The position numbers and the translations under genes are program-made. Below are positions 54,491 through 63,676 of a stretch of 64,000 bases of DNA, one piece after another. Position 1 is the first letter of the stretch. Every line of letters begins with the position of its first letter. The stretch is taken from positions 124,001-188,000 of the forward strand of contig UBZT01000002.1 in the NCBI GenBank assembly GCA_900470155.1. The letters run 5' to 3'. The notes under the pieces are model-generated. The model was not told the origin of the DNA, did not search any database, and was given only the letters and a program-made list of their open reading frames with translations. The DNA comes from Hyphomicrobiales bacterium (GTDB taxonomy: Bacteria; Pseudomonadota; Alphaproteobacteria; Rhizobiales; Rhizobiaceae).

Positions 54491-55099
54491 ATGCCACAAA
54501 CCCTCGAAGCCGATCAGGAACAGGTCCGCATTGACAATGTCGCGCGCATTCTAGCCGCCGCCGAGCGTCTGTTCCGGCATTACGGATATGCAAAGACAAC
54601 GGTCGCCGACATCGCCAAGGATCTCGGCATGTCGCCCGCCAACATCTACCGCTTCTTCGCATCGAAGGTCGAGATCCACCAAGCCCTCTGCGCCCGTATG
54701 CTGAATGAGAGCCTGGAACTCGCAAAGGCATGCGCGGACCTCCCGCTTAGTGCCGAGGAACGGCTGCGCCGCTATTCCATGGGCCACTATCAGTATACGG
54801 TTGAGACCATGCTTGATGCCGAGAAGGTGCATGAGATGGTGATTGTTGCCATCGAGCGAGACTGGCATGTCGTTGATGAACATATCGACCAACTCCAGGC
54901 CATCGTGCGCGGCATCATCGCCGACGGAATGACAAGGGGCGAATTTGCAGAGGGGGATGCGGAACTCGCTACGCGCTGCTTTGGGGCCGCGACGTCAGCA
55001 CTGCATCACCCACAACTCGTCGCCCAATGTATTGGCAAGGCCAATAGAGCCACCGCCGCAGAACTGACCGAGTTTGCCATCCAGGCCCTGAAGGCCTGA
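54491..55099 (+). CDS. TetR-family transcriptional regulator of the RND pump
   Basis: 202 residues from the ATG at 54491 (AGGACAG upstream). The N-terminal TetR helix-turn-helix (about 15-62: ILAAAERLFRHYGYAKTTVADIAKDLGMSPANIYRFF) is followed by an all-helical ligand domain. Immediately upstream of an RND membrane-fusion gene on the same strand (58-base gap), it is the probable local repressor, inducible by pump substrates. Confidence 0.9.
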   Translation: MPQTLEADQEQVRIDNVARILAAAERLFRHYGYAKTTVADIAKDLGMSPANIYRFFASKVEIHQALCARMLNESLELAKACADLPLSAEERLRRYSMGHYQYTVETMLDAEKVHEMVIVAIERDWHVVDEHIDQLQAIVRGIIADGMTRGEFAEGDAELATRCFGAATSALHHPQLVAQCIGKANRATAAELTEFAIQALKA

Positions 55100-55157
55100 C
55101 CCGAGCGGGCGACAAGCGCTCAAGCCGGTATTTTTTGTGTTTTAGGAGAGTATATTC

Positions 55158-56348
55158 ATGACATCGCGTTCATTCGAATTGCCGAAGACCAGCCGCAGCA
55201 TTGGTTCGGCGCTCGCCCATGTGCTCGGACCACTTATCGTCACACTCGCCTTGGTCTCCTGCTCGGACGAGAAGGCGGAGGTCAGCGAACCGCCAGCGCT
55301 GCGCCCCGTCAAGATCGTCGAGGTCAACGCCACCTCACCTGCCCGGGAAATGCGCTATTCCGGCGCCGTGAAGGCGCGCAGCGAGGCCGCAGCCGGCTTC
55401 CGCGTCGCCGGCAAGATCATCGAGCGCAATGTAGATATCGGCGACAGGGTCAACCCGGGTGACGTTCTGGCACGGATCGATGCGACGGATTATGAATTGC
55501 AGCTGCGTAGCGCCGAAGCAAGCCTTGCGTCGGCCCAACGTCAGGTCGAGACCACCGAATTTGCCCTGACGCGCGCCGAGGCGCTTTACAAGCAACAGGT
55601 AACCACAAAGGCGCAGCTCGAACAGGCACAGCTTTCCTACAACCAGGCGACGGCCACCCGCGACAGTGCCCGCTCGACCCTTGAGCAAGCCCGCAACCAG
55701 GTTGGCTACGGCGAACTCAAGGCTGACAAGCCGGGCATCGTAACCGCGATCAACGCGGATGCAGGGCAGGTCGTGTCAGCTGGCAGCCCCGTTGTCACGG
55801 TGGCCGCCGACGGTGAGAAGGAAGTGCTGATTGCCGTTCCCGAGAACGAGATTTTTGCATTTTCCAACGGCAAGATCGTTGACGTGACATTCTGGTCGAA
55901 TGCCGGCGTCACGCTCAAGGGCACAGTCCGCGAGGTTGCCGGCTCTGCCGACGCCAGCTCCAGGACATTCGCCGTTCGCATCGCACTTCCCGAAGACGCG
56001 CGCGTGCTGCTCGGCATGACCGCCGGCGTGATCGCGACAACGCCAGCCGCCGACAATCATTTTAGCCTGCCGCTCTCGGCTTTGGCGCGCGATCCCGCCC
56101 AGCAGACAATCGTCTGGACCGTAGAGCGCCTCGATGGCACGGTGCATGCCCGGCCGGTTAAGGTCGCCGAATTCACCGATCTCGGCATCAAGATCTCCGA
56201 TGGCATCCGTCCGGGCGATCTCGTGGTCGCGGCGGGTACGCAGTTCATGACAGAGGACATGAAGGTTAAGCTTCCAGAAGGCGTCATGACACATTCGGCC
56301 GAAGTCGCGGAGCCTGCCATCACCGGCAGCACCAGCGAAACGCCCTGA
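55158..56348 (+). CDS. RND efflux periplasmic adaptor (membrane fusion) lipoprotein
   Basis: 396 residues. The N-terminal signal ends at a lipobox LVSC (Cys35), so the protein is anchored as a lipoprotein. Adaptor domains follow: barrel-sandwich/lipoyl parts (GFRVAGKIIERNVDIGDRV and ADKPGIVTAINADAGQVV) around a coiled-coil hairpin (about 105-180, ASLASAQRQVETTEFALTRAE), then beta-barrel and membrane-proximal domains. TAGGAGAG precedes the ATG. It links the RND pump to an outer-membrane channel, which is not encoded here. Confidence 0.92.
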   Translation: MTSRSFELPKTSRSIGSALAHVLGPLIVTLALVSCSDEKAEVSEPPALRPVKIVEVNATSPAREMRYSGAVKARSEAAAGFRVAGKIIERNVDIGDRVNPGDVLARIDATDYELQLRSAEASLASAQRQVETTEFALTRAEALYKQQVTTKAQLEQAQLSYNQATATRDSARSTLEQARNQVGYGELKADKPGIVTAINADAGQVVSAGSPVVTVAADGEKEVLIAVPENEIFAFSNGKIVDVTFWSNAGVTLKGTVREVAGSADASSRTFAVRIALPEDARVLLGMTAGVIATTPAADNHFSLPLSALARDPAQQTIVWTVERLDGTVHARPVKVAEFTDLGIKISDGIRPGDLVVAAGTQFMTEDMKVKLPEGVMTHSAEVAEPAITGSTSETP

Positions 56349-56392
56349 TAGCTTCCTTTCCCTTTCCCGTTCCTCCCGCGCGGACCATTACC

Positions 56393-59300
56393 ATGAACAC
56401 CCCACCCGTCGACCACGGCTCTTTCAATTTGTCGCGTTGGGCGATCGGCCATCCCAGCATGGCTCGCTTCCTCTTTGGTCTCATTCTGATTGCCGGCCTG
56501 TTCGGGCTGATGCGCATGGGCCAGAAGGAAGACCCTGACTTTACCTTCCGCGTTATGGTCGTGCAGGCCTTCTGGCCGGGCGCGTCGATCACCGACATGC
56601 AGGATCAGGTGGTCAACAAGATAGAACGCAAGCTGCAGGAAACGCCCTATCTCGACTGGGTGAAATCCTACACGCGCGCCGGATCGGCAATCATCACCCT
56701 TCAGGTCAAGGGAAATACCGACGCACAGGACGTGGCGGATGCCTTCTATCAGGTTCGCAAGAAGGTCAGCGACATCGAAAACGAGCTGCCGGAAGGCTTG
56801 CTAGGTCCCTATTTCAATGACGAATTCGGCGACACCTATATCACCCTCTATTCGCTGACCGGCGACGGCTACAGCTATCCGGAGCTGAAGAAATACGCGA
56901 TCCAGGCCCGTGACGTGCTTCTGTCCACTGCCGGTGTCGAGAAGGCCGTGATCCTCGGGGATCAGCCGCAGAAGATCTTTATCGAGGTCTCCTCGAAAGC
57001 GCTGGCCGAACGTGGCCTGACGTTCACCAATCTGCAGGAGGCACTGGCCGGCCAGAACGCGATCGACGCCACCGGCTCGATCGACACGGGCGAACGCTCC
57101 GTGCGTATTGCCGTCGATGGCGGCTTCAGTGCCGCGGAAGACATCCGCGAACTCCGCCTCAAGGCGGGAGACCAGATCACGCGCCTTGGCGACATAGCCA
57201 CCGTCACCGAAGGCCTCGAGGACCCTTATCAGCGCAAGTTCCGTTTCAACGGTCAGGATTCCGTCCAGGTCGGCGTCGTCATGAGCAAAGGTTTCAAGGT
57301 TACCGATGTCGGCAAGGCAGTGGAAGAAACGCTTTCGCGCTTTGAAGTGAGCCTGCCCCTCGGCGTCGAAGTCTCGCAGATCTCGAACCAGCCTGAAGTT
57401 GTCGAGGAAGCCGTCGGTGAATTCATGAAGGCGCTCGGCGAGGCACTGTTGATTGTGCTTGTCGTGTCGTTCATCTCGATCGGCTGGCGCTCCGGCCTGG
57501 TCATCGCCATAGCCATCCCGCTGGTCCTCGCGGCGACGTTTGCCGTCATGTATCAGGTCGGCCTCGACCTGCAGCGTATCTCGCTCGGCGCGCTGATCAT
57601 CGCCCTCGGACTGCTGGTCGACGATGCAATGATCGTCGTCGAACTGATGGAGCGAAAGCTGGAGGAGGGAATGAACAAGCTCGATGCGGCGAGTTTCGCC
57701 TATACATCGACCGCCTTCCCGATGCTGACCGGCACCCTGATTACCATTGCCGGTTTCATCCCAGTCGGCTTTGCCGAATCCACCGCTGGAGAATATGTCC
57801 GCTCGCTGTTCTACGTTGTCGGCATATCACTTGTGATTTCCTGGTTCGTGGCTGTCTATTTCACACCCTGGCTGGGCTACATGATTCTTAAGCAGAGACA
57901 CCATGTCGGCAGCCATCACGACGCCTTCGACACACCTTTCTACCATCGCCTGCGCGCCACCGTCAGCTGGGCCGTCACGCACCGGATCATCGTGATCCTT
58001 GTCACGCTGGGGGCATTCGTCACCAGCCTCTGGGCCTTCCAATTCATTCCGCAGAACTTTTTCCCACAGTCGTCGCGCCCGGAAATCCTTGTTGATCTCT
58101 GGCTTCCGGAGGGAACCTCGATTTCCGAAGTGGAACGCCAGGCGACGATCCTTGAAGACCGGATCCTGAAGGAAGATGGTCAACGTTTCGTGGCGACTTA
58201 TATCGGTGAGGGGGCACCGCGTTTCTTCCTGCCTTTGGATCAGCAACTGCGCAATCCGAATTACGCCCAGCTTCTCGTCATGGCCAAGGATGAAGACAGC
58301 CGCGAACAACTGATCACCAAGATCCGCGCCATGCTCGCCACCGACTTCCCCGACATCCGCGGCAAAGTCGACCGTCTGTTCCTCGGCCCTCCGACAGGCT
58401 GGCCTGTTCAGATGCGCGTATCGGGACCTGACCGTGCAGAGGTCCGCCGGATTGCCGACGAGGTCAAGAAGACCTTCAATGCCAATCCGGTGCTGGAGGC
58501 TGTTCACGATGACTGGCTTGAGCCGGTCCCGGCGATGAAGCTGGTGGTCGATCAGGATCGCGCACGCGCACTCGGCGTCACTTCGCAGCGGCTTCGTCAG
58601 ATGCTGCAGGCAACAATGAGCGGCGCGCCGCTCGCCGATGTGCGGGCAGGGGAGGAGACAATTTCGATTGTTGCCCGCGAACCAGAGGAAAGTCGCAAGC
58701 TGTTGACAGCTGTCAACTCGATCTACATTCCGACCGACAACGGCGCATTCGTGCCCTTGTCCCAAGTCGCCAAAGTCATGCCGACAATGGAACAGGGCAT
58801 CGAATGGCGCCGCAATCGCCTGCCAACGATTACGGTCCGCGCCACCCTTCCCGACGGCGTTCAGTCGAACGACGTGACGATGAAGATGTTTGCCGAGCTT
58901 CAGCCCCTGCGCGATCGCCTTCCACCCGGCTACCAGGTGGAAATCCAGGGCGGGGCTGAAGACAGCGCCGAAAGCCAGAATTCGATTGCCGCCAAAGCAC
59001 CGATCATGCTGTTCGTCATCGTCGTTCTCCTGATGATCCAGCTCCAGCATTTCGGCAAGGCAATGCTGGTGCTGGCAACCGGGCCACTCGGCATCATCGG
59101 GGCATCCGCCGCACTGCTCATCTCCGGAGCACCTTTCGGGTTCGTGGCTATCCTGGGCGTTATCGCTCTTCTCGGGATCATCATCCGCAATTCGATCATC
59201 CTGATCGACCAGATCGACCAGGACATCGCGGCCGGCATGGAACGGTCCGAAGCGATCATCGGCTCCGCTGTCCGGCGCTTCCGCCCGATCATGCTGACAG

Positions 59301-59473
59301 CCCTGACGGCCGTCCTTGCTCTGATCCCGATCTCGCGCGGAATTTTCTGGGGACCGCTCGCCTATGCAATGATGGGCGGCATCCTGGTGGCCACTGTCTT
59401 AACCATTCTGGTTTTGCCGGCCGCCTACTCCCTGTTTTTCGGTCGCGCTTCCCCAAAGCCCGCGACCGAATAG
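56393..59473 (+). CDS. RND-family efflux transporter (AcrB/CzcA superfamily)
   Basis: 1026 residues. Typical twelve-helix RND topology with two large periplasmic loops: N-terminal helix at about 20-40, cluster of helices around 340-540, second loop 560-860, final helices 870-1020. The proton-relay motif GLLVDDAMIVVELMER (helix 4) is intact. The start NLSRWAIGHPSMARF and Q-rich loop QKEDPDFTF match the hydrophobic-substrate MexF/VexF-like branch more than heavy-metal exporters. It extrudes drugs or toxic metabolites with the adaptor. Confidence 0.93.
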   Translation: MNTPPVDHGSFNLSRWAIGHPSMARFLFGLILIAGLFGLMRMGQKEDPDFTFRVMVVQAFWPGASITDMQDQVVNKIERKLQETPYLDWVKSYTRAGSAIITLQVKGNTDAQDVADAFYQVRKKVSDIENELPEGLLGPYFNDEFGDTYITLYSLTGDGYSYPELKKYAIQARDVLLSTAGVEKAVILGDQPQKIFIEVSSKALAERGLTFTNLQEALAGQNAIDATGSIDTGERSVRIAVDGGFSAAEDIRELRLKAGDQITRLGDIATVTEGLEDPYQRKFRFNGQDSVQVGVVMSKGFKVTDVGKAVEETLSRFEVSLPLGVEVSQISNQPEVVEEAVGEFMKALGEALLIVLVVSFISIGWRSGLVIAIAIPLVLAATFAVMYQVGLDLQRISLGALIIALGLLVDDAMIVVELMERKLEEGMNKLDAASFAYTSTAFPMLTGTLITIAGFIPVGFAESTAGEYVRSLFYVVGISLVISWFVAVYFTPWLGYMILKQRHHVGSHHDAFDTPFYHRLRATVSWAVTHRIIVILVTLGAFVTSLWAFQFIPQNFFPQSSRPEILVDLWLPEGTSISEVERQATILEDRILKEDGQRFVATYIGEGAPRFFLPLDQQLRNPNYAQLLVMAKDEDSREQLITKIRAMLATDFPDIRGKVDRLFLGPPTGWPVQMRVSGPDRAEVRRIADEVKKTFNANPVLEAVHDDWLEPVPAMKLVVDQDRARALGVTSQRLRQMLQATMSGAPLADVRAGEETISIVAREPEESRKLLTAVNSIYIPTDNGAFVPLSQVAKVMPTMEQGIEWRRNRLPTITVRATLPDGVQSNDVTMKMFAELQPLRDRLPPGYQVEIQGGAEDSAESQNSIAAKAPIMLFVIVVLLMIQLQHFGKAMLVLATGPLGIIGASAALLISGAPFGFVAILGVIALLGIIIRNSIILIDQIDQDIAAGMERSEAIIGSAVRRFRPIMLTALTAVLALIPISRGIFWGPLAYAMMGGILVATVLTILVLPAAYSLFFGRASPKPATE

Positions 59474-59974
59474 GGGCGGGAGGGGACCCCAAGCCCCTCC
59501 CGACTTCTCATTTTCTTGACCAGTTGATCAAACCGCGAGACATGGTAAAATCGCTGCCAAAACGAGCCTTGGCGGGTTTCCATTTTGCGACGCCATCTCG
59601 CGAAGCCCTTGGAAACAAATGCTTCTATCATATCACTAAAACGAATTTCGTTTGCCTAGCATACAAAATAAATATGCAAATTTTGCGCTGTCGTTGGCGA
59701 ATTCCGCCAAATTCCAGCCTAAAATGAAGTGATATTGCGGCAGAATCTCTCTTTACAACGTTTTTTAAGCCGATATGACGTTGATCATGCGGGCCTTAAC
59801 GTCGGGCACATGCGCTGGCCTCTTTACGACAGCCATCGCGTTATCGCCGTTTGGGTGCGCCGGAACGAGGATCAACACCTCGTACTGCAAAACACTGGGT
59901 GTGAAACACGCACCACGGAACCAAAAGAACCGGCGACCGGACAGTCATGGTCCAACGCCACTGGGAGACTGCTC
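59474..59974. other. Terminator and AT-rich dppA leader region
   Basis: 501 bases. The first 30 hold the RND operon terminator. From about 59625 to 59770 the sequence is strikingly AT-rich (with GCAAA-T-TTTGC near 59677-59687), as expected for the dppA promoter. A long leader precedes the dppA ATG; it may carry small-RNA or riboswitch-type control, but no known element was recognised. Confidence 0.5.
59477..59502 (+). terminator. Hairpin terminator after the RND operon
   Basis: Perfect 9-bp stem CGGGAGGGG / CCCCTCCCG with an 8-base loop, starting just past the RND stop and followed by a pyrimidine-rich run. Confidence 0.75.
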
Positions 59975-61573
59975 ATGAAATACAAGTTTGGCTTTGCCGC
60001 CGCAGCGCTGCTCGCGGCTACGTTCCTTTCCAGCGCCGCCAGCGCCAAGACCTTTGTCTATTGCTCGGAAGGTTCGCCGGAAGGCTTCGACCCGGGCATG
60101 TACACCGCGGGCACGACATTCGATGCATCCGCCCATCCGGTCTACAGCCGCCTGATGGAATTCAAGCCGGGCACGACCGAAGCGGAAGCCGGACTGGCTG
60201 AGAGCTACACCGTCAACGCCGAAGGTACCGAATACACCTTCAAGCTGCGTCCAGGCGTCAAGTTCCACACCACCGAATTCTTCACGCCGACCCGCGAATT
60301 CAACGCAGACGACGTGATCTTCTCGCTGGACCGTCAGCTAAAGGCTGATCATCCGTGGAACCAGTATGTTGCCGGCACATCCTGGGAATATGCCGCCGGC
60401 ATGGGCTTCCCGGAACTGATCAAGTCGATCGAAAAGGTCGATGACCTGACGGTCAAGATCACGCTCAACAAGCCAGAAGCACCGTTCCTCGCCAACCTGG
60501 CGATGCCATTCGCCTCGATCCTGTCGAAGGAATATGCCGACAAGCTCGAAGCTGACGGCAAGAAGGAACAGCTGAACCAGATGCCGATCGGCACTGGACC
60601 GTTCTCCTTCGTCGGTTACCAGCAGGATGCAGTCATCCGCTTCAAGAAGAACGCTGACTATTGGGGCGGCGCACCGAAGATCGACGACCTCGTCTTCGCA
60701 ATCACCACCGATGCTGCCGTTCGCTACCAGAAGCTCAAGGCTGGCGAATGCCACCTGATGCCGTTCCCGAATGCTGCTGACGTCGCCGCGATGAAGACCG
60801 ACGACACCCTGACCGTCATGGAACAGGAAGGCCTCAACGTCGCCTACCTGGCCTACAACACGACCCAGGCTCCGTTCGACAAGCCGGAAGTCCGCAAGGC
60901 ACTGAACCAGGCGATCAACAAGCCGGCCATCGTCGATGCCGTCTTCCAGGGCATGGCAACGCCTGCCAAGAACCCGATCCCGCCGACAATGTGGTCCTAC
61001 AACGAAGCCACGCAGGATGATGCCTACGATCTCGACGCCGCCAAGAAGGCGCTCGAAGCTGCCGGCGTCAAGGATCTGTCGATGAAGATCTGGGCGATGC
61101 CGGTATCGCGTCCCTACATGCTGAACGCCCGTCGTGCGGCCGAAATCATGCAGGACGACTTTGCCAAGATCGGCGTCAAGGTCGAGATCGTTTCCTACGA
61201 ATGGGCCGAATATCTCGACCGTTCGAAGGCCAAGGATCGTGACGGCGCCGTCATGCTCGGCTGGACCGGCGACAATGGTGACCCGGACAACTTCCTTGAC
61301 ACCCTGCTCGGCTGCGAAGCCGTGGGCGGCAACAACCGCGCTCAGTGGTGCAACGAAGAGTTCAACGCTCTGGTGAAGAAGGCCAAGGTCACGTCCGATC
61401 AGGCTGAACGCACCAAGCTTTACGAAGAAGCCCAGCTGGTCTTCAAGCGCGAAGCACCATGGGCCACCATCGACCACTCCCTGTCCGTCGTACCGATGCG
61501 CAAGGAAGTCTCTGGCTTCGTTCAGAGCCCTCTTGGCGACTTCACCTTCGAAAACGTCGACATCGCCGAGTAA
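59975..61573 (+). CDS. dppA: Dipeptide ABC transporter periplasmic binding protein (DppA)
   Basis: 532 residues from the ATG at 59975; a longer frame to 59729 is not coding. Sec leader MKYKFGFAAAALLAATFLSSAASA, then the family 5 binding-protein fold: YCSEGSPEGFDPGMYTAGTTFDAS, YTFKLRPGVKFH, GTGPFSFVGY and DGAVMLGWTGDNGDPDNFL. Length and text match DppA (535 in E. coli). Codon usage is biased (many GCC/AAG/GAA) relative to neighbours, suggesting high expression. It captures dipeptides, possibly also heme precursors, in the periplasm. Confidence 0.93.
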   Translation: MKYKFGFAAAALLAATFLSSAASAKTFVYCSEGSPEGFDPGMYTAGTTFDASAHPVYSRLMEFKPGTTEAEAGLAESYTVNAEGTEYTFKLRPGVKFHTTEFFTPTREFNADDVIFSLDRQLKADHPWNQYVAGTSWEYAAGMGFPELIKSIEKVDDLTVKITLNKPEAPFLANLAMPFASILSKEYADKLEADGKKEQLNQMPIGTGPFSFVGYQQDAVIRFKKNADYWGGAPKIDDLVFAITTDAAVRYQKLKAGECHLMPFPNAADVAAMKTDDTLTVMEQEGLNVAYLAYNTTQAPFDKPEVRKALNQAINKPAIVDAVFQGMATPAKNPIPPTMWSYNEATQDDAYDLDAAKKALEAAGVKDLSMKIWAMPVSRPYMLNARRAAEIMQDDFAKIGVKVEIVSYEWAEYLDRSKAKDRDGAVMLGWTGDNGDPDNFLDTLLGCEAVGGNNRAQWCNEEFNALVKKAKVTSDQAERTKLYEEAQLVFKREAPWATIDHSLSVVPMRKEVSGFVQSPLGDFTFENVDIAE

Positions 61574-61592
61574 TCGGATCCGAGACGCATTC

Positions 61593-61615
61593 GCCGCGGG
61601 TTTAAAGCCCGCGGC
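61593..61615 (+). terminator. Hairpin between dppA and dppB
   Basis: Perfect 8-bp stem GCCGCGGG / CCCGCGGC with a 7-base TTTAAAG loop and a short T run, 19 bases past the dppA stop. It probably makes dppA the most abundant message by partial termination or 3'-end protection. Confidence 0.7.
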
Positions 61616-61747
61616 GTTTCTCGTTAAGCGCCACCGGACAAAATCCGGCGATCTCCACGGTTCGAAACCCGATACGGCTTTTCGAGGGACCGAAGAGGCG
61701 ACAAGCCCACGGTCCGACTTTCATAAGAAAAACAACAGGTCTCCTAC

Positions 61748-62752
61748 ATGTTTGGCTTTCTCTTGCGGCGGCTTGCCGTCTTGATCCCGACCTTCATCGG
61801 GGTATCGATCATAGCCTTCGCCTTCATCCGGCTTTTGCCGGGCGATCCCGTCGCGCTGCTGTCCGGCGAACGCGTCATGTCGCCCGAGCGGCATGCGGAA
61901 ATCAGCGCCAATCTCGGCCTCGACCGGCCGATTGTCGTGCAGTATTTCGACTATATCACCGGCGTTCTCACGGGTGATTTCGGCACGTCGATCGTCTCGA
62001 AGAGCCCGATCATCGATCAATTCTTCGCTCTCTTCCCGGCGACCGTCGAACTATCCTTCTGTGCGATCATGATTGCCATTGCCATCGGCGTACCGGCCGG
62101 CATCATTGCCGCGATCAAACGCGGCTCGGCCTTCGACCAGACGATGATGGGCATCGCACTTGTCGGCTATTCGATGCCGATCTTCTGGTGGGGCCTGCTG
62201 TTGATCATCCTGTTTTCCGGCATCCTTCAATGGACACCGGTTTCAGGCCGTATCTCGCTGATGTTCTTCTTCCCGCCCGTTACCGGTTTCATGCTGATCG
62301 ACAGTCTGCTGTCGGGGCAAAAGGGCGCCTTTACCTCGGCACTCAGCCACCTGATCCTGCCGTCCATCGTGCTCGCCACCATTCCGCTGGCCGTCATCGC
62401 GCGCCAGACGCGGTCTGCCATGCTGGAAGTGCTGTCGGAAGACTATATCCGCACAGCCCGCGCCAAGGGACTTTCGCCGTTCCGCGTGGTCGGTCTGCAT
62501 GCGCTTCGCAATGCGATGATCCCGGTCATCACCACGATCGGCCTGCAGATCGGCGTCATGCTTGCCGGCGCCATTCTGACCGAAACGATCTTCTCCTGGC
62601 CGGGTATCGGCAAATGGATGGTCGACAGCGTTTTCCGACGCGATTATCCGGTGATCCAGGGCGGTCTGCTTCTCATTGCCGGCATCATCATGGTCGTCAA
62701 CCTGATTGTTGATCTGCTGTATGGCCTGATCAATCCGCGCATCCGCCACTAG
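61748..62752 (+). CDS. dppB: Dipeptide ABC transporter permease DppB
   Basis: 334 residues with six membrane helices. N-terminal LLRRLAVLIPTFIGVSIIAF and FIRLLPGDPV are typical of DppB/OppB. The EAA loop reads YIRTARAKGLSPFRVVGLHALRNAMIPV. It forms the inner-membrane channel with DppC. Confidence 0.93.
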   Translation: MFGFLLRRLAVLIPTFIGVSIIAFAFIRLLPGDPVALLSGERVMSPERHAEISANLGLDRPIVVQYFDYITGVLTGDFGTSIVSKSPIIDQFFALFPATVELSFCAIMIAIAIGVPAGIIAAIKRGSAFDQTMMGIALVGYSMPIFWWGLLLIILFSGILQWTPVSGRISLMFFFPPVTGFMLIDSLLSGQKGAFTSALSHLILPSIVLATIPLAVIARQTRSAMLEVLSEDYIRTARAKGLSPFRVVGLHALRNAMIPVITTIGLQIGVMLAGAILTETIFSWPGIGKWMVDSVFRRDYPVIQGGLLLIAGIIMVVNLIVDLLYGLINPRIRH

Positions 62753-62766
62753 AAGGATAAAATCCC

Positions 62767-63675
62767 ATGGCTGAGACAACTCAAAGCCAGCCGGTCACCA
62801 CAGCGGCGATGCGCCGCCAGATGCTGGCCGAGTTCTGGTTCTACTTCTCCGAAAACCGTGGCGCCGTCATAGGCCTCGTCGTTTTCATCGCCCTTGTGCT
62901 GATCGCGGTCTTTGCGCCGCTGGTCGCGCCGCATTCGCCGTTCGAACAGTATCGCGAGGCCATCCTCCTGCCACCGGCATGGCTGGAAGGCGGAAGCTGG
63001 AGCTACCCTCTCGGGACCGATCCGGTCGGTCGCGATATCCTGTCGCGCCTGATCTACGGATCACAGTATTCGCTGTTCATCGGCGTCTTCGTCACCACGC
63101 TTTCACTAACCACCGGCATCGCAATCGGCGTGATCGCCGGCTACTACGGTGGCTGGCTCGACACGACGATCATGCGCCTGATGGACATCGTCCTGGCTTT
63201 TCCGTCGCTGCTTCTGGCGCTGGTGCTGGTGGCAATCCTCGGACCCGGCCTGACCAATGGCATGATCGCCATTGCGCTGACGCTGCAGCCGCATTTCGTT
63301 CGCCTGACGCGCGCCGCCGTGATGTCGGAAAAGACCCGAGACTATGTGACGGCAGCACGGCTTGCCGGGGCAGGGCCATTCCGCCTGATGTTCCGCACCA
63401 TTTTGCCGAACTGCATGGCGCCGCTGATCGTTCAGGCGACGCTGTCGTTCTCGAACGCGATCCTCGATGCCGCAGCTCTCGGCTTTCTCGGCATGGGCGC
63501 CCAGCCGCCAGCACCGGAATGGGGGACGATGCTTGCTGAAGCGCGCGAATTCATCCTGCGTGCCTGGTGGGTCGTCACTTTCCCGGGCCTTGCCATCCTG
63601 ATCACGGTTCTGGCCATCAACCTGATGGGCGATGGCCTGCGCGACGCGCTTGACCCCAAGCTGAAGAGGTCCTGA
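62767..63675 (+). CDS. dppC: Dipeptide ABC transporter permease DppC
   Basis: 302 residues with six membrane helices; N-terminal OppC-type region (FWFYFSENRGAVIGLVVFI), then LGTDPVGRDILSRLIYG and the EAA loop YVTAARLAGAGPFRLMFRTILPN. It starts 14 bases after dppB. Confidence 0.93.
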   Translation: MAETTQSQPVTTAAMRRQMLAEFWFYFSENRGAVIGLVVFIALVLIAVFAPLVAPHSPFEQYREAILLPPAWLEGGSWSYPLGTDPVGRDILSRLIYGSQYSLFIGVFVTTLSLTTGIAIGVIAGYYGGWLDTTIMRLMDIVLAFPSLLLALVLVAILGPGLTNGMIAIALTLQPHFVRLTRAAVMSEKTRDYVTAARLAGAGPFRLMFRTILPNCMAPLIVQATLSFSNAILDAAALGFLGMGAQPPAPEWGTMLAEAREFILRAWWVVTFPGLAILITVLAINLMGDGLRDALDPKLKRS

Positions 63676-63676
63676 C

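Noticed and set aside
61659..61670. GGTTCGAAACCC resembling a tRNA T-arm
   Set aside because: No acceptor stem, D-arm or anticodon arm can be built around it. It lies in the dppA-dppB spacer and is just a chance motif.
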